A DNA stretch of 52,354 nt from Pseudomonadota bacterium (GTDB taxonomy: Bacteria; Myxococcota_A; Bradymonadia; UBA4248): positions 1 through 52,354 of the forward strand of contig JAFUEE010000155.1 of NCBI GenBank assembly GCA_017464085.1, read 5' to 3'. The position numbers and the translations under genes are program-made. The notes under the pieces are model-generated. The model saw only the letters and a program-made list of their open reading frames with translations, searched no databases and was not told the DNA's origin. The number at the start of each line of letters is the position of its first letter. The stretch's first letter is position 1. This document shows positions 32,848-42,175 of the stretch, one piece after another.

Positions 32848-35028
32848 TTATTCCTTGCCTGCTTTATACGTCAAAGACAGGCTGTGAGCTTCAACATCCA
32901 TATAGAATTGTATATTTTCTGACCGGTCGAAGGCGAAAGCCTTGCCCAATTTGGCTTTGGAACCTTTCAGATAGTCTTGCATGTCGAGTTTTCTCGAATA
33001 GAACTCGATGAGGTGATCTTTTTTCCGGTCAGTGAGATCAATCTGGGTGATGTCAAATGGCTGAGTGCCGAGCAGGAGGTCTTGCTTGTTGACGAGAACC
33101 ATCTGTACTTCGGGATCTGAACCTGCGGTGATGACCGTGTCTGTGGCTGTTTTGCGGAAGAAGGATTTGGTGAGGTCGTTCATGAGTTTTGTGGATGCGC
33201 GGAGATTGAGCCAGAACTTTGCGCTGCCGAATCCATTTTTGGGAAGTTCACGTATCACGCCTGTAAACGAAGTCATGCCGTTGAGTTCGCTGAAGCTCCC
33301 TTTTTTGAGGCTTCTTTTGAGTGCCGCAAGTCTTTCGACATAAGTATTGACTTGGAAGCAAGCCCATTCGCGCTTTGTCTGCGTGTTGAGGTAGTTGTTG
33401 AGCAGTTCGAGCGCTTTGCCCATATCGATGCCCAGAGAGAGATGGAGCCAGGGCATGAAATTGTCTTGTTTGTAGCTGTCCTGGAGGCTCAGGTAATCGG
33501 TAAGCATGGCCTGCATTTTCTGATACAGCTCATCCTGGGCGACATTGAACCTGACATTGATATTGGGTTCTCCGTCATTATTATAGGCGAAAGACCAGTC
33601 GAGGCTTGGCATGTCTTTGGTGAGTAGTTCGATTTCCTGCATGCATGCGGCATCGCCGATGCTTGTCAGGCCGAGTTTTCTGAGGCGTTCGGTGCCGACG
33701 ATGAGTCCGTGTGCCATGGCGGTTTCGATCTTTTCGAGCATTTGCGCTCTGTGCTCGTCCCATTTGCGCTGTTTTTCAGCTTTTTTTTGATCTCTGCGCA
33801 GGCTTATCTGTTCGCATGTTTCGAGTTTCTGTCTATTGCGTATTGCGGTCGTTTCATCTTCAGTGGAAGTCGATATGTTTTCTGAATAATTGCTCAGATT
33901 GATGTGACTGCAATCAAGTTCATCGAATTCTTCGTCATCTTCGTCATCTTCGTCATCAAAATTTCCATATATCGGATCGCTTCCATGAGGATCTGTATAT
34001 TCTTTTAAATAATAGAGCAATGTGTCATAATTACAATATTCAAAGTGTTCATCGCATAGTTTGCTAACTTCGTAGAATTGTTCGGTGGTGTCTATATAAT
34101 ATCTGTCGGTGATTTCTATGGCGATGGGATTGGAAAAGAGTGTTTTTGCGAGATTGGCGTATTCAATATGTCCGGTGAGGAATGAATTTCGGATGGCGGT
34201 ATTGGGCAGGTAATGGTTTGGTTGTGCGGATAGGATCGTATCGGGCAATGGCGTATGCGGGTCGTAGATTACAAGGGATAAAACGCCATTGATGGCATGT
34301 GCGGCCAGCGCGATTGCATGATCGTTTTTGGTATTTTTAATCTGATATTTTTTCCATATTCTGTCCTTTCCCTGGCTATCGTTTGTTTCAAAGACAAAGC
34401 TTTTCGCTCTGAATTTGTGCTGGGTTTCCTGAACGATTTTGTCGAGTCCGTCCATGGCTTTAAATTCATCTGTGACGGTGATATGCAAAACGAACATCGC
34501 ATCTTTGATATAACCTGCGATGTCAAGTTGTCCATGCGGATCGAGCCCGTATTCTGTTGCATGACCGGCATAATCGTTGAGAAGGTCATAGAGCAAGCCT
34601 GATTCATCTTTATTCGTGTCTATTTTGTTATCGTAATCGTCATACGTGCGGCCGTCGCAGATGTGTGTCTGAGCTTCTGGGGAGCGGTCTTGATCGGTCT
34701 GGATAAGGCAATAGCGGTGCATTTGTGATTCGGAATCATTGGATTTGCCGAGCTGGAATTGAAGTCCGAAGTCAGCTTTTGAAAGGTAGGCGCTCATGAG
34801 CTGCATCAGTGCCTGAACGCCTTTATTGTCGGCTGTTTGTTCGCGCTGTGTTGCGATGACGAAAGGGGCATCTTGAGGGATGTAGTGGATCAGCGGGTTC
34901 TCGGTATGGGCTTGCCATTCTGGAAGGCTTCCGGAATTCAGATTTGCAGGCGTTTTGGGGCTGTTGCAGCCGAGAAGTGCAAGCGCACAAAGCGCAATCG
35001 TGAGCAGGCGGATTTGGATTCGGGACAT
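32848..35028 (-). CDS. Large lipoprotein, three-member paralogue family (member 1)
   Basis: 726 residues, lipobox LLGC (Cys21). Shares with the genes at 35294 and 37228: an N-terminal 'W.A.T.NPL..Y(I/V)P.DAPFV(I/L)AT.RE' block, a 'GLDP.G..D...Y......V.H(I/V)TV' block, a C-x6-C pair (CDEHFEYC), 'LTSIGDAACMQEIELL....SLDW', and 'W.CFQV......L..LK'. An Asp/Glu run (DDEDDEDDEEFDE) is encoded by a 9-bp microsatellite near 33926-33955. The extra length over the paralogues is mainly in the middle third. No known domain recognised. Transcribed divergently from member 2. Confidence 0.8.
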   Translation of the reverse strand: MSRIQIRLLTIALCALALLGCNSPKTPANLNSGSLPEWQAHTENPLIHYIPQDAPFVIATQREQTADNKGVQALMQLMSAYLSKADFGLQFQLGKSNDSESQMHRYCLIQTDQDRSPEAQTHICDGRTYDDYDNKIDTNKDESGLLYDLLNDYAGHATEYGLDPHGQLDIAGYIKDAMFVLHITVTDEFKAMDGLDKIVQETQHKFRAKSFVFETNDSQGKDRIWKKYQIKNTKNDHAIALAAHAINGVLSLVIYDPHTPLPDTILSAQPNHYLPNTAIRNSFLTGHIEYANLAKTLFSNPIAIEITDRYYIDTTEQFYEVSKLCDEHFEYCNYDTLLYYLKEYTDPHGSDPIYGNFDDEDDEDDEEFDELDCSHINLSNYSENISTSTEDETTAIRNRQKLETCEQISLRRDQKKAEKQRKWDEHRAQMLEKIETAMAHGLIVGTERLRKLGLTSIGDAACMQEIELLTKDMPSLDWSFAYNNDGEPNINVRFNVAQDELYQKMQAMLTDYLSLQDSYKQDNFMPWLHLSLGIDMGKALELLNNYLNTQTKREWACFQVNTYVERLAALKRSLKKGSFSELNGMTSFTGVIRELPKNGFGSAKFWLNLRASTKLMNDLTKSFFRKTATDTVITAGSDPEVQMVLVNKQDLLLGTQPFDITQIDLTDRKKDHLIEFYSRKLDMQDYLKGSKAKLGKAFAFDRSENIQFYMDVEAHSLSLTYKAGKE

Positions 35029-35293
35029 GGTGATGTGAACTCCTGGCGTCAGGCAGATGAAATAAATACAGACAAACCGAAATTAATTTATCACAGTAGA
35101 TTTAGGTGTGCAATCTGAACGTGTGGCTGAGCAGGGATTGACTATGATGTGGAACTGGAACTGCGCGCGTATGGCGTGTCGGCGCGTGGGGCTGTGAAAT
35201 TCGATTTATTGTTTTGGGAGAGTAGGGTATAAGTTGTGTATCGTTCGAGAGGATGCGGGCGTGTGTGAGGGATATGAAGGGAGCATAAAAATC

Positions 35294-37138
35294 ATGAGGC
35301 GTATCAAGCGGTGGGCGTTTTTGGGGGGAGCGTTTTGGGCAAGTTTAGGACTGATTTTGTGCTGCGGATGTTCGCCAAAGCAGTCAAATACCGCTGCCGA
35401 TCTGGTCGCGGAAAACATTTCCCCATGGGTGGCGGGCACGGATAATCCGCTCATGCGCTATGTGCCGTCGGATGCGCCGTTGATTTTGGCGACCCGGCGC
35501 GGGCACGACAGGGGAAATGCCGGCATGCGCAACCTGGCAAAAATTTTTGGCAATGAGAAGCTGTTCTTCGGTGCGCTGATTGGAGAGGATTTGAGCGAGT
35601 TGCTCTCGAATTATGATGTGAGGGCGCCTCAGTGGGGGCTTGATCCTGAGGGGAGGGTTGATGCAGTCCTGTACATGTATGACAATCGTATCGTCATTCA
35701 CGTTACGGTTGCCGATGCTGCATCCGCGCTCACTCGCCTGGACACGTACATGCAGAAAGTGAGCGGATACATCAAGCTGCGTACCGTGGAGGCTGATGGC
35801 TGGCGCGTTTATGGGCACGATGCCGATGGAAAATCATCTGTGGAGGCAAGTGTTGGCGTGCATGTTCAGGGCGAAGTGATGTCGATTGGCATCTGGTGGG
35901 GAGACCGTGAGCTGCCGAATGCGATTTTGAAGCCTGTTTCGTCTCCTTATCGCGTGGATGGCGGCAGGGATGATGTGCTGATCGCGCATTTGAATCATGC
36001 TGGAATCGGGGAGTTTTTGATGCGGATACCGTGGGTAGCTGCAGAAATGGATGAATATTATATCAATGAATTCATCTCAAAAAATGATCGGGAGAAAATG
36101 ATTGCGTTCTGCAGATCAGATCCAAAATATTGTTTGAATAGGGAATATAAGTTCAGCAATTCGGTGACCTATGATGCTTATTGGGCCGCGCGGGAGGCTG
36201 CGGAAGCACAGGGGATTGAAGTCAATGATCAGGAGTCTTGGAAAGAAGACCCGAATGCAGAGGGAAGCGGAGAGTTTGCCCCCGGGGAGATGATTGATAA
36301 AATCGGATCGACAAGCATCGGGGAGGAGGTGTGCATCGGGGAGTTCAAGTCGGCATTCGCTGATGTGCCTGAGACGGATATCGCAGTGACGGTATCCGCA
36401 AGCGGAAAGCTTGGGGGGAGGCTGGTCATGCCGATTGCCTCAGCAGATATGTACAAGGAGATGAATGCGCTGATCACCGAGCATGATATTTTGCAGGATG
36501 AGGATGCAATGGCTTATGGTTTTGTCGGCATTAAATTATATGATGGGGTGATAAACGCCATGCGGCGGATGGAAGCGTTTGAAAAACGCGGCTGGAAGTG
36601 CGCGCAGATGCAGGGCATTTCGGAAGGCGTGCAGGAAAAGAGAAAAGATCTTGAGAGAGCGCTTCAAAATAAGAATGAATTTGTTACGCTTATTACAGGG
36701 TTTGAATCACTGTCGTTTATCGTTAAGGATCTGGTCATCGGGGAGTATGCTGAGGATGAAACGCCGATCAAGTTTCTGCTAAATATGCGCAATTCCAGCG
36801 CGGCAAACCATCTGATTGCAGATTACTTTTTTGAGACACCCGTGCAGGATGGCGTGATCATGACTGTGGATGCAGGGGATTTGAAGCCGAATATTCTTGT
36901 GTCAGACAAAACGCTTTGGGTCGGGACAGAACCTTATGAGCTTGCAAAAGTCACATCAGAGAGAAAGCGAGAGGGGGGCGCAGGCCTTTATATTTCGAAG
37001 CAGCTGATTGACAAAGTCATCGGAAACGTGCGTACTTTGAAACAAATGGAAGACAGCTTTCTGTCTGACTATCGGGTCGATCTTGGCATGAAGGACAGCA
37101 AGGTCATGTTTGAGGTCGAGCCTGTGGAGATGCATTAG
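35294..37138 (+). CDS. Large lipoprotein, three-member paralogue family (member 2)
   Basis: 614 residues, lipobox LCCGC after a long hydrophobic segment. Conserved blocks: NPLMRYVPSDAPLILATRR, QWGLDPEGRVD, a C-x6-C pair (CRSDPKYC), GSTSIGEEVCIGEFKSAFADVPETD, and GWKCAQMQGISE. I chose ATG 35294 because the lipoprotein signal starts there and GGGAG is about 10 bases upstream; the frame opens at 35234. Member 3 follows 89 bp downstream, so the two are probably co-transcribed. Function unknown; the shared folds suggest periplasm-facing, lipid-anchored proteins. Confidence 0.8.
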   Translation: MRRIKRWAFLGGAFWASLGLILCCGCSPKQSNTAADLVAENISPWVAGTDNPLMRYVPSDAPLILATRRGHDRGNAGMRNLAKIFGNEKLFFGALIGEDLSELLSNYDVRAPQWGLDPEGRVDAVLYMYDNRIVIHVTVADAASALTRLDTYMQKVSGYIKLRTVEADGWRVYGHDADGKSSVEASVGVHVQGEVMSIGIWWGDRELPNAILKPVSSPYRVDGGRDDVLIAHLNHAGIGEFLMRIPWVAAEMDEYYINEFISKNDREKMIAFCRSDPKYCLNREYKFSNSVTYDAYWAAREAAEAQGIEVNDQESWKEDPNAEGSGEFAPGEMIDKIGSTSIGEEVCIGEFKSAFADVPETDIAVTVSASGKLGGRLVMPIASADMYKEMNALITEHDILQDEDAMAYGFVGIKLYDGVINAMRRMEAFEKRGWKCAQMQGISEGVQEKRKDLERALQNKNEFVTLITGFESLSFIVKDLVIGEYAEDETPIKFLLNMRNSSAANHLIADYFFETPVQDGVIMTVDAGDLKPNILVSDKTLWVGTEPYELAKVTSERKREGGAGLYISKQLIDKVIGNVRTLKQMEDSFLSDYRVDLGMKDSKVMFEVEPVEMH

Positions 37139-37227
37139 TTTTGGGGGAAGTTGCTTCCTTCGCGAATGATACTGCGGCCCGCTCAACATGAGAGGGCGTG
37201 CGCAAATAGAACATTGGGAGATAAAAA

Positions 37228-39150
37228 ATGGAACGTTCGTTGAGAATAATTTTGTGCCTGCTGGTTGTGATGTGCTGTTTTGTGGGGTGTGCAAGGCCTA
37301 AGGACCTGTATGAGGCTGGCGTGCCGCAATGGGAAGCCAGAACGCCCAACCCTCTGTTGAATTATGTGCCAGATGATGCCGTATTCGTGCTGGCTAATCT
37401 TCGTGAACCGAGTCAGCAGAATATTGTTTTTAATAAATTGTTAAAAGAGATTGTAGATGATATGAATTTCCCTGAAGAGTTTGGGGTTGATGAATTGATT
37501 GAGGATTATCCAAATGAAGCGTTTAAATGGGGATTGGACCCGAATGGAAATGTTGACTTTGCGTCTTATATTCATGGAAACAATACGTTGGTTATACATT
37601 TTACGGTGGATAACGAGAAGCTGGCGCTTGAGCGGATTAATGGGCTTCTTAAAAAATCTTTCCTTGAAGCGCATGATGCAGGTTTGTTACATTATGAATT
37701 TCTTGAAAATCAAGGTGTTCATCAGCAATGGCAAATACATCATATTGAAATTGTTTCAGGGTATAGCGTGAATTGGGCAGTTCACAGCTTTGATAATGTA
37801 GTCACTTTTGTGATGTATAAAGGAACTGATCCCATTCCAGAGTATGTCTTGTCTGCGCCAAATAAGCCGTTTTCTGTGGATAAACTTGACGATAAGACAT
37901 TTCTCATCGCACATGTCGATCATGCGGGGGTTGCAAAATATTTGCTGTCTTGGGAAAAACTTGAGAATAAGCTGAACGATAAGTATATCCGGAATTATTT
38001 GTCATCAGATGACGAGAAGCGTTTTAAGGCGAAATGTGAAGCGCAGCTGGAATATTGTTATCCTCTGGAACAAGAGGATATTTTTGCAGAAGTAATGTGC
38101 GATGGCGATGGTATGGAATGTCATGATTTATGGTATGATTATGATTATGAACATTACGATGAGGTTGAAGGGAATGAGATGGATAAGTTGCCCTATTGTT
38201 TGGAGGATCGCGAGCACGAAGCGGAAATCATTGAACGAGAAGAACGCGATAAGCGTCGCAAGGAACTCAAAAATCAGATTGCCGAGATCAAGGCTAAGAG
38301 TGACAAAATCGATATGACACCTGAACTGTTGAGAGAATTGGGTTCTACAAGCATTGGCGATGATGTGTGCGTGCAAGAGATTGCATCGCTGTTTGCGGAT
38401 ACGCCCTCTTCGGATTGGGCGCTTGTGGGGTCAGACAGCGGGCTGTTTGGAATTCGTGCGACTCAGAAAATCGCTTCAGATGAGTTCAGGAAAAAATTGC
38501 AGAATGTCAAATCGGAATATATAGATTATTACAGTCAGGACGCGCTTTTGAGTGTCGCGATGGGGATGAATTTGTCAGAGATGTATGTTTTGTCAAAAGA
38601 TTATTGGAGAGATCTCAGCTCCAAAAAGTGGCAGTGCCAGCAGATTGCCGGTTTGATGGAGGAGAGCGCTAAAGAATTCGACAGAAAGTTTGATGGGCTT
38701 GAAAGTGCAATCTATCAACATATTTTGCCAGTTTCACTTTCCGGCAAGATCAACTATATTTCAGAAGATGATGATCATGCAGATTTCCTGGGGATGGTTC
38801 GGTTTTCATCGCAAGATGCGCTGAGGTCGTTGGATGAAATTTTTGATCATGAACTCTTGGGAGAAGCTCAGGACGGAGCTGAACATATCGCAAGAGTGAA
38901 GCGGATGGATGTAAAGGTTATGGCATCTGATGGGAATCTCAAGTTCAGTTCGCCAAATCATTCGCTCAAAGAAATCGATATGACACAGCGCAAGCAGGGA
39001 TATTTGCTCGATGTTTTTGTCAATCGGAGTTTCTTGAACGAGATTTTCCGTCACGAAATAAGAAAACTGAACGTAAGCATTCCGAGTTATCGCCTGCAGG
39101 CGGATTTGAATAAAGATGAGATGACGCTCTCGGTGCTGCCAGTGGATTAG
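37228..39150 (+). CDS. Large lipoprotein, three-member paralogue family (member 3)
   Basis: 640 residues, lipobox FVGC (Cys21). Conserved blocks: WEARTPNPLLNYVPDDAVFVLANLRE, KWGLDPNGNVDFASYIHG, VIHFTVDNEKLALERI, CEAQLEYC, LRELGSTSIGDDVCVQEIASLFADTPSSDWAL and KKWQCQQIAGLMEE. A charged helix (EREERDKRRKELKNQIAEIK) precedes the STSIG block, as in member 1. GGGAG lies 7 bases before the ATG. This gene is visibly more AT-rich than member 2, especially 37430-38400. Confidence 0.8.
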   Translation: MERSLRIILCLLVVMCCFVGCARPKDLYEAGVPQWEARTPNPLLNYVPDDAVFVLANLREPSQQNIVFNKLLKEIVDDMNFPEEFGVDELIEDYPNEAFKWGLDPNGNVDFASYIHGNNTLVIHFTVDNEKLALERINGLLKKSFLEAHDAGLLHYEFLENQGVHQQWQIHHIEIVSGYSVNWAVHSFDNVVTFVMYKGTDPIPEYVLSAPNKPFSVDKLDDKTFLIAHVDHAGVAKYLLSWEKLENKLNDKYIRNYLSSDDEKRFKAKCEAQLEYCYPLEQEDIFAEVMCDGDGMECHDLWYDYDYEHYDEVEGNEMDKLPYCLEDREHEAEIIEREERDKRRKELKNQIAEIKAKSDKIDMTPELLRELGSTSIGDDVCVQEIASLFADTPSSDWALVGSDSGLFGIRATQKIASDEFRKKLQNVKSEYIDYYSQDALLSVAMGMNLSEMYVLSKDYWRDLSSKKWQCQQIAGLMEESAKEFDRKFDGLESAIYQHILPVSLSGKINYISEDDDHADFLGMVRFSSQDALRSLDEIFDHELLGEAQDGAEHIARVKRMDVKVMASDGNLKFSSPNHSLKEIDMTQRKQGYLLDVFVNRSFLNEIFRHEIRKLNVSIPSYRLQADLNKDEMTLSVLPVD

Positions 39151-39184
39151 CGGAAGGACGGTTTTTTTGGGGGGGGCTGTTTTC

Positions 39185-39274
39185 CGAGGGGGTAGCGGCG
39201 TATGCGCGGAGCCAGAGCCGTTCGTGACGAACGGCCTGGGGAGCACATAGCCGCGCAGGGGGAGGCTTCCCCCT
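39185..39274 (+). repeat. Framed palindrome C, copy 2
   Basis: Same frame as 12017-12081 (CGAGGGGGTAGCGGCG ... AGCCGCGCAGGGGGA and a TCCCCCT hairpin), but the core is replaced: TATG, spacer, CCAG-a-GCCGTTCG-tga-CGAACGGC-CTGG, spacer, CATA. The palindrome proper is 39195-39254. It lies between the convergent genes 37228-39150 and 39288-39815. Confidence 0.85.
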
Positions 39275-39287
39275 GCCATGAAAAGCG

Positions 39288-39815
39288 TTATGGGCGGCAG
39301 AGGACGCAGCCGTCGTGAACGCGGCCGTCTTTGAGTTCGTCCTGAGTGGCCTTTCGGATGGCGATGACTTCGACATCGAAGTGCAGCGTTTGGCCCGCGA
39401 GCGGGTGATTTCCGTCCACATAGACATTTTCGTCGTCGATGGAGACAATCCAGAGCGGGAAGGGCTTTCCGTCTTCAGATTTTGCGGTCATGCCAGCGCC
39501 GATTTTAAACTGAGTGCCTTCCGGGAATATCGATTTGGGGACAGCCTGAGGCTCTCCATCGCGCAGGCCGTAGCCGTCTTCAGGGGGGACGTCGATGTGG
39601 AAATGGTCGTGCACTTTTTTGCCTTCAAGCGCGTGTTCGAGGCCGCGCAGGATCATGTCATGTCCGTGGAGATAGCGCATGGGGTTGTCGTAAGTCGCGA
39701 GGTCGAGGACTTCGCCTTCATCGTTGCTGAGGACGAAGATGACAGAGGGGACGGTGTCTTTTGCGATGATGTCGGTGCGCAAGGATTCGGATGTTTCAGT
39801 CGTTTCGGTCGTCAT
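39288..39815 (-). CDS. SlyD-type FKBP peptidyl-prolyl isomerase
   Basis: 175 residues. After a Thr/Glu-rich N-terminus, the FKBP core reads MRYLHGHDMILRGLEHALEGKK, then the insert-in-flap chaperone domain (DVPPEDGYGLRDGEPQAVPKSIF) and the closing DGNHPLAGQTLHFDVEV, the SlyD signature. Ends GCVLCRP, a short Cys pair instead of the long His-rich tail of E. coli SlyD. Cytoplasmic folding helper. I chose ATG 39815 (AAAAGA upstream); the open frame reaches 39956 without family similarity. An ATG at 39845 is an alternative. Confidence 0.87.
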   Translation of the reverse strand: MTTETTETSESLRTDIIAKDTVPSVIFVLSNDEGEVLDLATYDNPMRYLHGHDMILRGLEHALEGKKVHDHFHIDVPPEDGYGLRDGEPQAVPKSIFPEGTQFKIGAGMTAKSEDGKPFPLWIVSIDDENVYVDGNHPLAGQTLHFDVEVIAIRKATQDELKDGRVHDGCVLCRP

Positions 39816-40045
39816 TGTCTTTTCGATATTTGTTATGGCGCGCATGACTGCAGGCGTTGCATCTGCCGCTGCGCGGTTGTGTGAGATTTGCCGTGACTGG
39901 ATTTGGAACAGGGCGCGGCAGTGCGGTAAAATGCGCCGAGTCGTGCAAAAGGTCAAATAGATCTGACCTTGAAAATGTGAGCGACATTAGGTAATCATAT
40001 AAGAAGAGAATGTGGGCTCGGAGTTTGCCCGCGAAAGGAGCATTT

Positions 40046-42118
40046 ATGAGAATGAAAACATTGTGGATCTATGGCTTGGTGGCAGCTTTCGGCATGTCAG
40101 CTTTGGCCTGCAGTGACGAGAAGAGCAATCAGATCAATGTGCCTGGGGATACGGAAGAGCCTGGGGGGCCTGAAGATCCTGAGGATCCTTTTAATAATCC
40201 GGATCCCGGCGATCCCTACGATCCGCAGGAGCCGGTAGAGGAGCCGAAAGAGGGGTGGACGGCTATCTTGATGCCCGCGATCGCGACGGATGTGGAGCTT
40301 GCGAATACAGGCGTGACGAAACTTGCGGTCAATCTCGTGTCGATCAAAGAGGAGACTGCGGGCGAAGGGCTGCCCGGGGAGACAATCCAGTGGGGGATCG
40401 AGTCCGGCAATCAGTCTGTCCAGCTGGCGGCGAACAAGTCGACGACGAAGGAAGAGGGCAGGGCGACGCTTTCGATCAAGGGGCTCGGAATCGCTGGGGA
40501 TGCGGTCGTCGTTGCTGCGAGCAAGAAGTCGCCGAAGCAGGTCAGGTTCAATGTTGCCGTGCAGGAAATGCCTACCGGCAGCCTGGAATTCAGCACGATG
40601 TATAACGGGCATGCGTCGCCTGTGAACTATGTGATCAAGCTTTATGATGGCAACGAGGTGTCATGCGCGCGCATGGATCTCAAGCACGATGCCGTGATGA
40701 ACTGGCGCACCGAGACTGAGGCAGAGCCGATCCTTGATCCGGTCGATTCGAACTATGCGAAGTTTTCGGATCTTTCGACTGAGATGAAATATGCGGCTGT
40801 GGCATACGGATTTTCAGCAAATGGCGCGCCTGTGGCCGTGGGCTGCCTCGATTCCGGCATCGATGTCTATGCAAATCAGACGACATCTGGCACGATCTAT
40901 CTCGATACGATCGATCTGAATCCCGTGACGACCTATCATGTGCGCAGCTATTTCGATCTGGGCGATGTCGTTTCCGAGCTTGGAAGCGTCGGCAAATTTA
41001 TCAATATGGTTGGAAATTTTGCCAATGATCCGGCTGGAATGGTCTATGAGTATTTGTTTAAATATATCAAAGAAAGTATAGGTCTGGCAGCGTCTGCAGT
41101 CAAATGGCTGCTTGATACGTTTGGGCTTTCGTCTCAGCTGACGGGCTATTTGAATGGCTTGATCGGGGATAATGCGACGATGGCCAAGATTGGTCTGTTT
41201 GCATGCCAGTTCCGCGATATCGTTCGCCTGATGGAGTTTATGGGTGAAATCGATATCGAAAAGACCGGGCAGATCGAGCTTCGCGGTTCGGATGCGTATG
41301 ATGGCTTTGCTGTCTATTGGCGTATCGGATGCAGCGGAAGTGATGATCCGAACTGCGGGCGTATGCCGCTCACATCGAAACAGCTCGGGCTCGGTGATAA
41401 GATCAATTTCCTGGAAGGCACGTGGAATGGGGCGCTCGCGAATGGTTATGATAAGATCTCTATCGAAAACCATGAGCTAAAGCTATATTATGGAAAGATA
41501 CTGATGTATCTGATGAATAATGTACTTATTCCAAACATTTCCAATCATCAGGCGCATGATTTCAGCTCATTGCTTGGATATTGGATTAAGGCGGATTCAA
41601 TCGCGAAATGGATTTCTGATAACCTAAAATGGGGTGGCATTTTTGGCGTAGGCGCATTTTCATTCACCTTTGAGGAATCTAAGGGATTTGTGAATTCTGT
41701 GATGGGCATATTATCTACAGTGTTTGGTTTTGCGACTGCAGAACTTGAACTGAAGAGCGCCGGTTCTGAAATCACGCTCAGCGGTACGGGATTTTTTGAA
41801 GATACAAATGCAGACAATGTCGTCGATATCATTCGCGATGGCAAATGGGCTGGCAGTATGGTGATCACGACAAAGACAAATGTGGATGATGGGCATGGCG
41901 GCACGACAACGTCGTCAGTCTCGACGACGACTGCTGTCAAAGGCATCTGGAGCGGTTATAACTTGAAGAATGTCCAAGATTCTGAAGGTATGTATTGTAC
42001 ATACGAGAAATCGTCGACAGATTCGAGCGATCAGCTGTGCAGCTATCCCAAGATCAATACGAGTGAGCTCGTGAGTTCGAATATGTGTCAGAAATATTAT
42101 GCAACTGCAGGCCTGTAG
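40046..42118 (+). CDS. Large lipoprotein with Ig-like N-terminal domain
   Basis: 690 residues. Lipobox ALAC after MRMKTLWIYGLVAAFGMS, then an acidic Pro/Asp-rich linker (PEDPEDPFNNPDPGDP). Residues about 75-180 resemble a bacterial Ig-like (Big_1) domain: TKLAVNLVSIKEETAGEGLPGETIQW and EGRATLSIKGLGIAGDAVVVAAS. The rest, including an amphipathic region near residues 300-350, is not recognised. AAAGGAG is five bases before the ATG, which decides the start; the frame opens at 40010. A terminator follows at 42141. Probably monocistronic and outer-membrane anchored. Confidence 0.82.
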   Translation: MRMKTLWIYGLVAAFGMSALACSDEKSNQINVPGDTEEPGGPEDPEDPFNNPDPGDPYDPQEPVEEPKEGWTAILMPAIATDVELANTGVTKLAVNLVSIKEETAGEGLPGETIQWGIESGNQSVQLAANKSTTKEEGRATLSIKGLGIAGDAVVVAASKKSPKQVRFNVAVQEMPTGSLEFSTMYNGHASPVNYVIKLYDGNEVSCARMDLKHDAVMNWRTETEAEPILDPVDSNYAKFSDLSTEMKYAAVAYGFSANGAPVAVGCLDSGIDVYANQTTSGTIYLDTIDLNPVTTYHVRSYFDLGDVVSELGSVGKFINMVGNFANDPAGMVYEYLFKYIKESIGLAASAVKWLLDTFGLSSQLTGYLNGLIGDNATMAKIGLFACQFRDIVRLMEFMGEIDIEKTGQIELRGSDAYDGFAVYWRIGCSGSDDPNCGRMPLTSKQLGLGDKINFLEGTWNGALANGYDKISIENHELKLYYGKILMYLMNNVLIPNISNHQAHDFSSLLGYWIKADSIAKWISDNLKWGGIFGVGAFSFTFEESKGFVNSVMGILSTVFGFATAELELKSAGSEITLSGTGFFEDTNADNVVDIIRDGKWAGSMVITTKTNVDDGHGGTTTSSVSTTTAVKGIWSGYNLKNVQDSEGMYCTYEKSSTDSSDQLCSYPKINTSELVSSNMCQKYYATAGL

Positions 42119-42140
42119 GCGATAGCTTTGCGATATGTTC

Positions 42141-42170
42141 AGCCGGCATCCATAGGGTGTCGGCTTTTTT
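42141..42170 (+). terminator. Rho-independent terminator
   Basis: AGCCGGCA...TGTCGGCT (one G-T pair) followed by T6, 22 bp after the stop of the lipoprotein gene. Confidence 0.85.
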
Positions 42171-42175
42171 ATTGG

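Noticed and set aside
35161..35200. Another nested palindrome before the 35294 gene
   Set aside because: GCGCGTATGGCGTGTCGGCGCG has the GCG-TATGG start, but the complementary half is not recognisable; at most a decayed copy.
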